A stretch of DNA of 64,000 nucleotides from Streptomyces sp. NBC_00539 (GTDB taxonomy: Bacteria > Actinomycetota > Actinomycetes > Streptomycetales > Streptomycetaceae). Within the stretch, counting starts at the first letter, position 1. Every line of letters begins with the position of its first letter. Both the position numbers and the translations under genes were made by a program. Shown here piece after piece: positions 54,019 through 64,000 of this stretch. The stretch covers positions 2,114,501-2,178,500 of the forward strand of contig NZ_CP107811.1 of the NCBI RefSeq assembly GCF_036346105.1, in the 5' to 3' direction. Below the pieces are notes generated by a model, which was not told the DNA's origin, ran no database searches, and saw only the letters and a program-made list of their open reading frames with translations.

Positions 54019-55593
54019 TCACTTCATGAACTTCTTGAACTCGTCCGGAAGGTCGAAGTCCTGACCGGGCTGGGCCCCGCCCGCGGGCAGACCGAACGGG
54101 TTGCCGCCGGCGGCCGGCTCGGCCGCCTGCGGTCCCTGCTCGCGCCGGGCCGCAGCCGCGGCCTCCTCCTGCTTGCGCTTCATCGGGTTGCCGCTCTTGC
54201 GCTTGCCCTTGGCCTGCTTGACCTGCTTCTTCTGCCGGCCGGGTCCGCCGCCCATCCCGGGGATGCCGGGCATGCCCGGCATGCCGCCGCCCTGGGCCAT
54301 GCGGGACATCATCTTGCGCGCCTCGAAGAACCGCTCGACCAGGTTCTTGACCGCGCTGACCTCGACGCCGGAACCCTTGGCCACACGGGCGCGGCGGGAG
54401 CCGTTGATGATGTGCGGGTCCTGGCGCTCTGCCGGGGTCATCGACTTGATGATGGCGGCCATGCGGTCGACGTCACGCTCGTCGATGTTGTTGATCTGCT
54501 CCTTGATCTGCCCCATGCCGGGCAGCATGCCGAGCAGCTTGGAGATGGAGCCCATCTTGCGGACCTGCTCCATCTGGGCCAGGAAGTCGTCGAGCGTGAA
54601 CTCCTTGGGGCCCTTCGCCAGCTTGGCCGCCATCTTCTCGGCCTCGGCCTGCGAGAAGGTCTTCTCGGCCTGCTCGATGAGGGTGAGCATGTCACCCATG
54701 TCGAGGATCCGGCCCGCCATGCGGTCGGGGTGGAAGGCGTCGAACTCGTCGAGCTTCTCACCGTTCGAGGCGAACATGATCTGCTTGCCGGTGACGTGCG
54801 CGATGGAGAGCGCGGCACCGCCCCGGGCGTCGCCGTCGAGCTTGGAGAGCACCACGCCGTCGAAGCCGACGCCGTCGCGGAAGGCCTCGGCGGTGTTGAC
54901 CGCGTCCTGGCCGATCATGGCGTCGACCACGAAGAGGATCTCGTCGGGGCTGACGGCGTCGCGGATGTCCGCGGCCTGCTGCATCAGCTCCTGGTCGATG
55001 CCGAGGCGGCCGGCGGTGTCGACGATGACGATGTCGTGCTGCCGGCTCCGCGCGTACTCGACGGAGTCCTTCGCGACCTGGACCGGGTCGCCGACGCCGT
55101 TGCCCGGCTGGGGGCCGTAGAACGCGACCCCGGCCCGCTCGGCGACGATGCTCAGCTGGTTGACGGCGTTGGGGCGCTGGAGGTCGCAGGCGACGAGCAG
55201 CGGGGTGTGGCCCTGCCCCTTGAGCCAGAGGCCGAGCTTTCCGGCGAGGGTGGTTTTACCGGCACCCTGGAGACCGGCGAGCATGATCACGGTGGGCGCG
55301 GTCTTGGCGTAGCGCAGCCGCCGGGTCTCGCCACCGAGGATCGAGACGAGCTCGTCGTTGACGATCTTGAGGACCTGCTGGCCGGGGTTGAGGGCCTTGC
55401 TGACCTCTTCGCCGCGGGCGCGTTCCTTGACGTTCGCGATGAAGGAACGGACGACGGGAAGCGCGACGTCGGCCTCGAGGAGGGCGATACGGATTTCCCG
55501 CGCCGCAGCGTCGATGTCCTGCTCGGAGAGGCGACCTTTGCCCCGGAGGGACTTGAAGGTCGCGCTGAGGCGGTCGGAAAGCGTATCGAACAC
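54019..55593 (-). CDS. ffh: Signal recognition particle GTPase Ffh
   Basis: A 524-residue SRP54-type protein. NG domain: GLQGAGKTT (about 107-115), DLQRPNAVNQL and DTAGRLGID; M domain with MLPGMGQIKEQ and methionine-rich MSRMAQGGGMPGMPGIPGM, which binds 4.5S RNA and signal peptides. GTG 55593 matches the start VFDTLSDRL. It delivers nascent proteins to FtsY. The long Gln/Lys/Ala tail is actinobacterial. Confidence 0.95.
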   Translation of the reverse strand: MFDTLSDRLSATFKSLRGKGRLSEQDIDAAAREIRIALLEADVALPVVRSFIANVKERARGEEVSKALNPGQQVLKIVNDELVSILGGETRRLRYAKTAPTVIMLAGLQGAGKTTLAGKLGLWLKGQGHTPLLVACDLQRPNAVNQLSIVAERAGVAFYGPQPGNGVGDPVQVAKDSVEYARSRQHDIVIVDTAGRLGIDQELMQQAADIRDAVSPDEILFVVDAMIGQDAVNTAEAFRDGVGFDGVVLSKLDGDARGGAALSIAHVTGKQIMFASNGEKLDEFDAFHPDRMAGRILDMGDMLTLIEQAEKTFSQAEAEKMAAKLAKGPKEFTLDDFLAQMEQVRKMGSISKLLGMLPGMGQIKEQINNIDERDVDRMAAIIKSMTPAERQDPHIINGSRRARVAKGSGVEVSAVKNLVERFFEARKMMSRMAQGGGMPGMPGIPGMGGGPGRQKKQVKQAKGKRKSGNPMKRKQEEAAAAARREQGPQAAEPAAGGNPFGLPAGGAQPGQDFDLPDEFKKFMK

Positions 55594-55654
55594 GGTGGTC
55601 GCGATTCCTCGGGTCGGGGGCGTGTGGTCGTCCCCCAGGGTATCGGCCCTTTCC

Positions 55655-55700
55655 CGGTGGTGGGCCCTGCGGTCCGTCACCGGTCCGGGGCCCACCGCCG
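55655..55700 (-). terminator. Hairpin between ffh and glnD
   Basis: GGTGGGCCC (55659-55667) pairs with 55688-55696, extendable with one mismatch to 13 bp; lies between glnD stop and ffh start. Confidence 0.6.
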
Positions 55701-55707
55701 GGCGCGC

Positions 55708-58143
55708 TCAGTGCAGGGCGGTCCCGACCGCGCGGGCGAGGGAGGCGGCGGCCCCGGGAGACAGGGGTTTGCCGTCCGGGTCGGTCACGTACAGGGTGTC
55801 CACCGCGTTCGCGCCGAGCGTGGAGACGTGCGCGCTGCGGACCCGGACGCCGCCCGCGTCCAGCGCCCGGCCGATCCGGTGGAGCAGTCCCACGGCGTCG
55901 GGGGCCCGCACCTCCAGGACGGTGGCCAGCGAGGAGACGTCCGGCACCACCGTCACCCGGGGCGGCGGCGGGACCACCCCGCGCCGCCGCGGGTACGCGG
56001 CCTCGCGGTCGGCCAGCTTCGCCGGGACGTCCAGCGAGCCGTCCAGCGCCCGGACCAGGTCGGTGCGCAGCCGGGCGGCCTCCGGCAGGGCCCCGTACTC
56101 GGCGGCCACCCGCCAGCGGAACACGAGCACCTCCCCCAGCAGGTCCGGCAGCTCCAGCGAGCGCAGGTCGGCCGCCCGGACGGTGAGCCGGTGCAGCGCC
56201 AGCACCCCGGCCAGCGCGGGCAGCACCCCGGGCTGGTCGGGAACGGCGACGACCAGGTCCACCCCGACCGAATCCTCCTCGTGGCGGGCTTCCAGGGCCA
56301 GCACCGGCTCCCCGGTGCGCAGCGCCTCCACCGCCAGGCGTTCCTGTTCGGTGACCGGGATGCCCAGCTCGGTGGTCGCGGGGGCCGCGCCCGTGAGGAC
56401 CGCTCCGACCCGGGCCACCAGGTCCGCCACGAGCGAACCCCGCCAGGAGCTCCACGCCGCCGGGCCGGTGGCCAGGGCGTCGGCCTCGGTGAGGGCGTGC
56501 AGGAGCTCCAGGGTGCCCGCCGACCCGACGGCTTCGGCAACGGACCGGACCGTGGCCGGGTCGTCCAGGTCGCGCCGGGTGGCGGTCTCGATGAGCAGCA
56601 GGTGGTGGCGTACGAGGACGCCGAGCACCGCCACGTCCTCGGCGTCGAAGCCGACCCGGGCGGCCATGTCGCGGGCGATGGTCTCCCCGGCCAGCGAGTG
56701 GTCGCCGGGCCAGCCCTTGCCGATGTCGTGGAGCAGGGCGGCCATCAGGAGCAGGTCCGGGCGGCTGACGCGGCGGGTGAGGGCGGCGGCCCGGACCGCC
56801 GTCTCCACCAGGTGCCGGTCCACCGTCCAGGTGTGCACGGGGTTGCGCTGCGGCCTGCAGCGCACCCGTTCCCAGTCGGGCAGCAGCCGGGTGATCAGCC
56901 CCTCCGCTTCGAGCGCCTCCCACACCCCGACCGTCGGCTCGCCCGCCCCCAGCAGGGTGACCAGCTGCTCCCGCGCCTCCGCGGGCCAGGGCACCGGGAG
57001 CGGCTTGCCTTGGGCGGCGAGGCGGCGTACGGAGTGCAGCGAGACCGGCAGACCGGCCTGTGCGGCGGCCGCCCCGAAGCGCAGCGCGAGCACCGGGTCC
57101 CGGTCGGGCCGGGCGGCGAGGGCCAGCACGGCCTCGCCGTCGGACTCCACGACGCCCTCGGCGAGCGGTGCCCGCTGCACGGCGGGCCCGCGCGTGCCCA
57201 GCAGCAGGCCGCGCAGCCTCGGCCGGGCCGCCCGGGAGCGCAGTACCCGCCCGACCTCCCGCCAGGTGACGTCGCCGGCGTACGAGATGACCCGGGCGGC
57301 CTCGTACACCTCGCGCAGCAGCGCGTCCGCGTCGAGCAGCCCGAGCCGGGCGGCGACCTGGTCCTGTTCCTGGAGGGAGAGCCGGTCGGTGGCCCGGCCC
57401 GTCACCAGGTGCAGGGCGTCCCGGGCGTCCAGGAGCCGCCGGCGCGCCTCCGCCAGCCCCTCGCGCGGGGCGTCGGCCAGCCACGACGCGGCGACGGCCC
57501 GCAGGGCGGCGGCGTCGCGGAGCCCGCCGCGCGCCTCCTTGAGGTCGGGCTCCAGCAGGAAGCGCAGCTCCCCGGCCTTCTCGGCCCGGTCCCGGCACAG
57601 GGCGTGCAGCTGCGGGAGCCGTCTGGCCGCCTGGTTGCGCCAGTCGGCCAGGACGGCGGTGCGCAGCCCGGCGAGGAGTCCCGCGTCGCCGGCGACGGGC
57701 CGCGCGTCGAGCAGCCCGAGCTGGACCTTGAGGTCCTCGGCGGCGGTCTTGCGGGCCTCGGCCGGGGTGCGCACGGAGTGGTCCAGGGCCACGCCGAGGT
57801 CCCACACGGGGTACCAGAGGCGGTCGGCGAGCGTGGCCAGTGCCTTGGTGCCGGTCTTGCCGTCGTGCAGGAGCAGCAGGTCGAGGTCGCTGCGCGGGGA
57901 GAGTTCCGCCCGGCCGTAGCCGCCGACCGCCACCAGGGCCGCCCCGCGCACGCCGGTCTCGCGTACGGCCCGCGCGAAGAGGGCGCCGAGCCAGTCATCG
58001 GTCAGTGCGGCCAGGGCGGAACGCCGGGAAGGCCCGGACCGCGCCTCCTCCTGGAGGAGGCGCAGCCGGGCCGCGGCGTAGCCGCCGGGTCCCGAGCCGT
58101 CCTGGCCGGACGGTTCGGCGGTCGTGTTCTCCACACTCGTCAC
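55708..58143 (-). CDS. glnD: PII uridylyl/adenylyltransferase GlnD
   Basis: An 811-residue protein with an N-terminal nucleotidyltransferase domain (GGYGRAELSPRSDLDLLLLHD), a central HD domain (LLHDIGKG) and two C-terminal ACT domains. In Streptomyces GlnD adenylylates GlnK at Tyr51. GTG 58143 follows GGGAG 6 bases away; GTG 58134 possible. Downstream of glnK by 16 bp in the amtB-glnK-glnD operon. Confidence 0.92.
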   Translation of the reverse strand: MTSVENTTAEPSGQDGSGPGGYAAARLRLLQEEARSGPSRRSALAALTDDWLGALFARAVRETGVRGAALVAVGGYGRAELSPRSDLDLLLLHDGKTGTKALATLADRLWYPVWDLGVALDHSVRTPAEARKTAAEDLKVQLGLLDARPVAGDAGLLAGLRTAVLADWRNQAARRLPQLHALCRDRAEKAGELRFLLEPDLKEARGGLRDAAALRAVAASWLADAPREGLAEARRRLLDARDALHLVTGRATDRLSLQEQDQVAARLGLLDADALLREVYEAARVISYAGDVTWREVGRVLRSRAARPRLRGLLLGTRGPAVQRAPLAEGVVESDGEAVLALAARPDRDPVLALRFGAAAAQAGLPVSLHSVRRLAAQGKPLPVPWPAEAREQLVTLLGAGEPTVGVWEALEAEGLITRLLPDWERVRCRPQRNPVHTWTVDRHLVETAVRAAALTRRVSRPDLLLMAALLHDIGKGWPGDHSLAGETIARDMAARVGFDAEDVAVLGVLVRHHLLLIETATRRDLDDPATVRSVAEAVGSAGTLELLHALTEADALATGPAAWSSWRGSLVADLVARVGAVLTGAAPATTELGIPVTEQERLAVEALRTGEPVLALEARHEEDSVGVDLVVAVPDQPGVLPALAGVLALHRLTVRAADLRSLELPDLLGEVLVFRWRVAAEYGALPEAARLRTDLVRALDGSLDVPAKLADREAAYPRRRGVVPPPPRVTVVPDVSSLATVLEVRAPDAVGLLHRIGRALDAGGVRVRSAHVSTLGANAVDTLYVTDPDGKPLSPGAAASLARAVGTALH

Positions 58144-58159
58144 CCGGGGCTCCCGTCGC

Positions 58160-59841
<1,682 letters not shown>

Positions 59842-59970
59842 CGGCGTCTCCTCGTCGTCGGTACGTTCGCGTGCGGGCGATCGTGGCTACCTAAGCGGCG
59901 CGGGGCATAAGGCCTGCTGGTGTGGGCCTAGAGGCTGGCCGGTTAATGACCCTGAGATTCGCGCAGCCCG

Positions 59971-60008
59971 GTTTCCGGCGCCACCGCTCGATGTTTCGCC
60001 GCCGTGAC
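59971..60008 (-). promoter_or_regulatory. GlnR-type operator upstream of amtB
   Basis: On the minus strand: GTCAC-N6-GAAAC (a perfect gTnAc-N6-GaAAc unit), then N6-CGGTG-N6-GAAAC, so the GAAAC halves repeat at 22 bp. The second gTnAc half is poor. The arrangement equals the amtB GlnR box of S. coelicolor. The remaining 59842-60224 gap shows a possible nsdA terminator (GACGGC/GCCGTC at 60208-60226, overlapping its stop) and nothing else clear. Confidence 0.75.
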
Positions 60009-60224
60009 GAAGACGTCCGGGCTGTTACGGCACGATGAACACGGCAAGCATCATGTGAGGAGCCACGACGGCGAGCCGGCGCCTCCGCGAGAGCTGCGCC
60101 GGTTCAGGCACAAAGGCAGGCCGGCCGCGGCGGGGACCCGGGTGGCCTGGCTGGGGGAGCCTGTTCGGGCTTCACGGGGTCGGCCGCCGCGGCCGGGGCT
60201 TCGAAGGGACGGCTGCCAGGGCCG

Positions 60225-61748
60225 TCAGACGGCCTCCGCGGCTTCGGGGAGCCGGGAGGCGAGGTGGTCGGTCAGCCTGACCACGTCGGCGACGTCGCCG
60301 TACTCACGGGCCGCGGTGTCGACGGTCTTGCGCAGGCGGGTGTTCACCCGTTCGGACCGTACTTTTCGCGCCACGTCCAGGGCCTGGTCGACCAGGACGG
60401 TCGCCTGCTCGGGCTCGCGCTGGAGGAGGTGGACGGTGGCCATGCCGATGAGGTTCAGGGCGTACGAGCGCTGGTGCTCGGGGTCCTTGGCGAACAGCTC
60501 GACGGCCCGTTCCATGACGGGTTCGGCGAGGGAGGCGTAGGTGGGGCTGCGCCCGGCCACGTACGCCAGGTCCCGGTAGGAGTGGGAGTTCTCGCCGTTG
60601 AGCTCGGCTTCGGAGAAGAAACGGATCCAGTCGGGCTCGGGCTCGTCGCCGCCGAGACCGACGTCGCCGAAGGTGTCCTCGGCCATCCGCACGGCGCGCT
60701 TGCAGCGGCTGGGCTGGCCCATGTTGGCGTAGGCGCGGGCCTCCATCGCATACAGCATGGCCTGGGTGCGGGGCCCGGCGCAGTCGCGGCTTCCGTACTG
60801 GGCGAGGTGGATGAGTTCCAGGGCGTCCTCGGGGCGTCCGAGGTGGATCATCTGGCGGCCCATGTTGGAGAGGATGTACGAGCCGAGGGGCTTGTCACCG
60901 CCCTCCTTGGCGGCGTGCAGCGCGAGGACGAAGTACTTCTGCGCGGTGGGGTGCAGTCCGATGTCGTAGCTCATCCAGCCGGCCAGTTCGGCGAGTTCGG
61001 CCGCGACCTTGAACAGTCGTTTCATCACGGGGGCCGGGTGGCTCTCCTGGAGCAGGTCGGTGACCTCGTGGAGCTGTCCGACGACCGCCTTGCGGCGCAG
61101 ACCACCGCCGCACTGGGCGTCCCACTGGCGGAACATCACGGTGGTGGCTTCGAGCAGGTCGAGTTCCGGATCGGAGAGCCCGGCCGGCCGGTAGCCCGCG
61201 AGGGCCGCGGGCCCGCTCTCGGTGCGCGATCCGGGGTCGGCGGCCGGGACCGGCACGAGCCAGCGCTGCATGGGCTCGATGAGGGCGGGACCTGCGGAAA
61301 GGGCGAGCGAGGTCCCGAGGAAGCCGCGGCGGGCGAGCATCAGGTCGCTGCGGGAGAACTCGCTGAGCAGCTCGACGGTCTGCGGTCCGGCCCAGGGCAG
61401 GTCGACGCCGGACACGGAGGGGGTCTGGTGCGCGGTGCGCAGGCCGAGCTGTTCGATGGCGACGACGGAGCCGAAGCGTTCGGAGAACAGTTCGGACAGG
61501 ATGCGCGGGACGGGTTCGCGGGGCTGTTCGCCGTCGAGCCAGCGCCGCACGCGCGAGGTGTCGGTGCTGATGTGGTGGGCGCCCATCTGGCGGGCCCGGC
61601 GGTTGACCTGGCGGGCGAGTTCGCCCTTGGACCAGCCGCTGCGCACGAACCAGGAGGTCAACTGCTCGTTGCGGACGACCGTCTCGCAGGACGCCTCCGA
61701 AGGCGCGGGCGACTGCCCGTTCGTTCCGCTTGCGCCGTTGCCGCTCAC
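60225..61748 (-). CDS. nsdA: NsdA, negative regulator of Streptomyces differentiation
   Basis: A 507-residue protein matching NsdA: N-terminal XRE-like helix-turn-helix (about 25-85, ending TSRVRRWLDGEQPREPVPRILSELF), a linker LARRGFLGTSLALSAGPALIEPMQRWLVP, and a long TPR-like C-terminal region (MRQMIHLGRPEDALELIHLAQYG, AMEARAYANMGQPSRCKRAVRMAE). In S. coelicolor its loss raises sporulation and antibiotic output. GTG 61748 fits the reported N-terminus (SGNGASGTNGQS). Confidence 0.92.
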   Translation of the reverse strand: MSGNGASGTNGQSPAPSEASCETVVRNEQLTSWFVRSGWSKGELARQVNRRARQMGAHHISTDTSRVRRWLDGEQPREPVPRILSELFSERFGSVVAIEQLGLRTAHQTPSVSGVDLPWAGPQTVELLSEFSRSDLMLARRGFLGTSLALSAGPALIEPMQRWLVPVPAADPGSRTESGPAALAGYRPAGLSDPELDLLEATTVMFRQWDAQCGGGLRRKAVVGQLHEVTDLLQESHPAPVMKRLFKVAAELAELAGWMSYDIGLHPTAQKYFVLALHAAKEGGDKPLGSYILSNMGRQMIHLGRPEDALELIHLAQYGSRDCAGPRTQAMLYAMEARAYANMGQPSRCKRAVRMAEDTFGDVGLGGDEPEPDWIRFFSEAELNGENSHSYRDLAYVAGRSPTYASLAEPVMERAVELFAKDPEHQRSYALNLIGMATVHLLQREPEQATVLVDQALDVARKVRSERVNTRLRKTVDTAAREYGDVADVVRLTDHLASRLPEAAEAV

Positions 61749-61892
61749 TGGAACGCCCCCATCCGTTAAGCCTCTTCCGCACAAACCCTGGCCGGTTCGG
61801 CGGTCGCCGCCAGGGACTTCACAAGTCCTTCACCCATTGCCTCCGGCATAACCACGGATGGGCTTGCCGACGGGGTTCGTGCACCGAAAGTA

Positions 61893-61898
61893 ATCCTA
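61893..61898 (-). promoter_or_regulatory. Possible -10 element of nsdA
   Basis: TAGGAT on the minus strand, 145 bp before the nsdA start; no good -35 can be matched at 17-18 bp. Within 61749-62149 I also see the palindrome at 61907 and TTGACA at 61987 (plus strand) without a matching -10. Confidence 0.3.
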
Positions 61899-61906
61899 CG
61901 ATCACC

Positions 61907-61918
61907 CCTCGCGCGAGG
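61907..61918. promoter_or_regulatory. 12-bp palindrome upstream of nsdA
   Basis: CCTCGCGCGAGG, a perfect palindrome located where a -35 or operator would sit relative to the TAGGAT element. Regulator unknown. Confidence 0.35.
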
Positions 61919-62149
61919 CGGGCCGTGGAAACGCCACCATTCGCCACCCCTTCGAATGAACTCGCCACCGGCCAGGCGCGATTCACTTGACAGGAAGGCG
62001 AAACGGAATGGTTGGACGGGAGTGCGGCCGGGGCGCGCGCGGCGAGGAGTGCGCCGGGCGGCCCGGAGGCGAGCCGCACCCCCGCCCCACCGGACAGCAG
62101 GTCTCGCCGGCGTCGTAACCACCGGCGCGTCCGACCCGTTGGAGGGGGC

Positions 62150-62824
62150 ATGGGCATGGGCTTCACGATCGGCATCAGCCGCAGCACCAAGGAGTTCCGT
62201 TCCGGCTCGCGGCGGCGCGGACGGGCCTCGGAGTGCACGGCGGTAGCGGAGTACACCGGACTGTGGGGCTGGGACGCGGTCCCCGGCGCCCGCGCCGCGG
62301 CGCCCGGCCGTGACTGCTCCTGCGGTCATACGAATTGCCCCGCGCCGGGGGCGCACCCGCTGGACTTCGCCCCCACCGTGCCCGCGGGGGCGACCCTGGA
62401 CGAGGTCGCCGAGATCTGGGACGAATACCCGGGCGCCGCGGTCCTGCTCCCCGTCGGCCGCGTCTTCGACGTCATCGAGGTGTCCGAGGAGGCCGGCCGG
62501 CGCGCGCTGGTCCGGCTGGAGCGGATGGGCCTGCCGCTCGGACCGGTCACCGTGACCCCGGACGGCCGCGCGCAGTTCTTCGTGGCGCCGGGGGCGTCGG
62601 CCGGGCTGCCGCAGCTGCTCTACCGGATGGGCTGGGACGACGCCGATCTGGACCTGCGCGCCCTGGGGACCGGTGCCTTCCTGACGGCCCCGCCCTCCGA
62701 CCACGCGGGCCTCGGCCCGGCGCTGTGGCTGCGCGCGCCCGCGCTCGACTGCGTGGGCGGCCCGCCGCAGGCCCGGCTGCTGCTCGGGACGCTCGCGTAC
62801 ATCTGCCACCGCTTCCGCCGCTGA
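62150..62824 (+). CDS. Degenerate prim-pol (PF09250)-like protein
   Basis: A 224-residue protein with the zinc-type motif CSCGHTNCPAPGAHPL (about 57-72), where PF09250 primases usually have GKHP; lysine is alanine here. The catalytic hDhD pair reads VFDVIEV, keeping one aspartate only. It is divergent from nsdA and convergent with ftsY, a conserved streptomycete locus. ATG 62150 has GGAGG 4 bases upstream; ATG 62156 also fits. A non-catalytic nucleotide-binding role is likely. Confidence 0.7.
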   Translation: MGMGFTIGISRSTKEFRSGSRRRGRASECTAVAEYTGLWGWDAVPGARAAAPGRDCSCGHTNCPAPGAHPLDFAPTVPAGATLDEVAEIWDEYPGAAVLLPVGRVFDVIEVSEEAGRRALVRLERMGLPLGPVTVTPDGRAQFFVAPGASAGLPQLLYRMGWDDADLDLRALGTGAFLTAPPSDHAGLGPALWLRAPALDCVGGPPQARLLLGTLAYICHRFRR

Positions 62825-62838
62825 ACCCCGTCCGCAGA

Positions 62839-62877
62839 CCAGTGCCCCCGCGTCCGGACCGGATGCGGGGGCACTGG
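62839..62877. terminator. Bidirectional terminator between prim-pol-like gene and ftsY
   Basis: 19-bp arms (62839-62857 with 62859-62877) with one G.T pair around a single base; the strongest hairpin in the window. Confidence 0.9.
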
Positions 62878-62909
62878 CTGCGAGCGTACGGCGGTGCGGG
62901 CGCGGGCCC

Positions 62910-64000
62910 TCAGTCGCCGATCAGGGCGTCGACGAACGCCTGGGGCTCGAAGGGGGCCAGGTCGTCCGGGCCCTCGCCGAGGCCGATGAGCTTGACCGGG
63001 ACGCCCAGCTCGCGCTGGACGGCCACGACGATGCCGCCCTTCGCGGTGCCGTCGAGCTTGGTCAGCACGATGCCGGTGATGTCCACGACCTCGGCGAACA
63101 CGCGCGCCTGGGTCAGGCCGTTCTGCCCGGTGGTCGCGTCCAGGACCAGCAGGACCTCGTCCAGCGGCCCGTGCTTCTCCACGACGCGCTTGACCTTGCC
63201 GAGCTCGTCCATGAGCCCGGTCTTGGTGTGCAGCCGGCCGGCGGTGTCGATGAGCACGACGTCCGCACCCTCGGCGATGCCCTCCTTGACCGCGTCGTAG
63301 GCGATCGAGGCGGGGTCGCCCCCCTCGGGGCCGCGGATGGTGCGGGCGCCGACCCGGTCGCCCCAGGTCTGCAGCTGGTCGGCGGCGGCGGCGCGGAAGG
63401 TGTCGGCCGCGCCGAGCACGACGCTGCGGCCGTCGGCGACCAGCACCCGGGCCAGCTTGCCGGTGGTCGTGGTCTTGCCGGTGCCGTTGACGCCGACGAC
63501 CATCACGACGCCGGGGGTGTCGACGCCGCTCTCGGTCTTCACCGCGCGGTCGAAGTCGGTGCCGACCAGGGTCAGCAGCTCCTCCTTCAACAGCGTGCGC
63601 AGTTCGGCGGGGGTGCGGGTGCCGAGCACCCGGACCCGCTCACGGAGCCGGTCGACCAGTTCCTGGGTCGGGACGACACCGACGTCGGCGATGAGGAGCG
63701 TCTCCTCGATCTCCTCCCAGGTGTCCTCGTCGAGGTGCTCGCGGGAGAGCAGCGTGAGCAGCCCCTTGCCGAGCGAGTTCTGCGAACGGGCGAGCCGCGC
63801 GCGCAGCCGGACCAGGCGGCCGGCGGTGGGCTCGGGCACCTCGATCTCGGGGGCGGGCGCCAGCCCGACCACGGGGTCCTCGACGGCGACCGGCGACTCG
63901 ACGGCGGTCTGCGCGTCGGGGAGCTCGACCTCCTCGATCGTGCGGCGCGGCTCTTCCGCCGTCGGTGCGGCGTCCTCGCCCACCTGCGGTTCGGCGGGCG
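62910..64000 (-). CDS. ftsY: SRP receptor GTPase FtsY, N-terminus cut by window end
   Basis: At least 363 codons; the frame stays open to base 64000, so the start is outside. The NG domain shows GVNGTGKTTTTGKLA, DTFRAAAADQL, DTAGRLHTK and TKLDGTAKGG. The visible part begins in an acidic Pro/Glu-rich linker (EDAAPTAEEPRRTIEEVELP), usual between the membrane anchor and the GTPase. It docks ribosome-SRP complexes (Ffh at 54019) to the translocon. Confidence 0.95.
   Translation of the reverse strand, partial: PAEPQVGEDAAPTAEEPRRTIEEVELPDAQTAVESPVAVEDPVVGLAPAPEIEVPEPTAGRLVRLRARLARSQNSLGKGLLTLLSREHLDEDTWEEIEETLLIADVGVVPTQELVDRLRERVRVLGTRTPAELRTLLKEELLTLVGTDFDRAVKTESGVDTPGVVMVVGVNGTGKTTTTGKLARVLVADGRSVVLGAADTFRAAAADQLQTWGDRVGARTIRGPEGGDPASIAYDAVKEGIAEGADVVLIDTAGRLHTKTGLMDELGKVKRVVEKHGPLDEVLLVLDATTGQNGLTQARVFAEVVDITGIVLTKLDGTAKGGIVVAVQRELGVPVKLIGLGEGPDDLAPFEPQAFVDALIGD

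Noticed and set aside
61891-61906. BldD-like AGTAA...TCACC upstream of nsdA
   Set aside because: The first half deviates from AGTGA and spacing is not decisive; too weak to list.

Overview
The window is a high-GC actinobacterial chromosome segment, almost certainly Streptomyces. The evidence is the genes: whiG (sporulation sigma factor), nsdA (a Streptomyces differentiation regulator), four adjacent type I signal peptidases (sipW/X/Y/Z), amtB-glnK-glnD behind a GlnR-type box, GTG/TTG starts and many 4-bp ATGA/GTGA overlaps. From memory, the gene order matches the S. coelicolor interval between gabT (about SCO5676) and ftsY (about SCO5580); this was not checked by alignment.

Region 1 (1-21.5 kb) is a polyamine/GABA region with housekeeping genes mixed in. 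The tail of gabT is followed by a PAP2 phosphatase and a short prim-pol-like paralogue. A minus-strand operon follows: aldehyde dehydrogenase, PotD-like binding lipoprotein, PotA ATPase, two permeases and a PuuB-like FAD oxidase. A NADAR-Nudix gene pair, a DUF4190 membrane protein, a futalosine-type deaminase, a GDPD phosphodiesterase, a two-component system, a secreted serine hydrolase and a small membrane protein behind tandem operators separate it from a second set: orphan PotD-like protein, second aldehyde dehydrogenase, divergent Lrp/AsnC regulator and class III aminotransferase. Together these could import putrescine/polyamines and oxidise them through GABA to succinate.

Region 2 (21.5-31 kb) holds a small ABC exporter (ATPase plus FtsX-like permease), a LOG-family protein, a DMT-like membrane protein, a thiamine ABC transporter (thiB-thiP-thiQ, minus strand) behind a recognisable TPP riboswitch, and rlmN.

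Region 3 (31-64 kb) is a long, mostly minus-strand core segment: cdsA-frr-pyrH, tsf-rpsB, a LytM-like protein, TetR regulator, whiG, dprA-comM-yraN, DUF2469, Nudix, sipZ-Y-X-W, rplS, trmD, rimM, khpA, rpsP, a SprT-like protein, an archaeal/eukaryal-type proS, a methyltransferase, a second FtsH, ffh, glnD-glnK-amtB, nsdA, a degenerate prim-pol protein and the 3' part of ftsY. It joins translation, the SRP pathway, protein export and nitrogen sensing.

The best leads are the NADAR-Nudix junction built of four 18-bp repeats, each carrying a GTGA stop/start overlap; two prim-pol-like proteins lacking a catalytic aspartate; two perfect DnaA boxes upstream of rpsB and a weaker trio upstream of yraN; tandem CTGAAC-type operators before a lone membrane protein gene; and several tandem-repeat arrays at gene ends. 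No tRNA, rRNA, insertion sequence, prophage or CRISPR array was seen.
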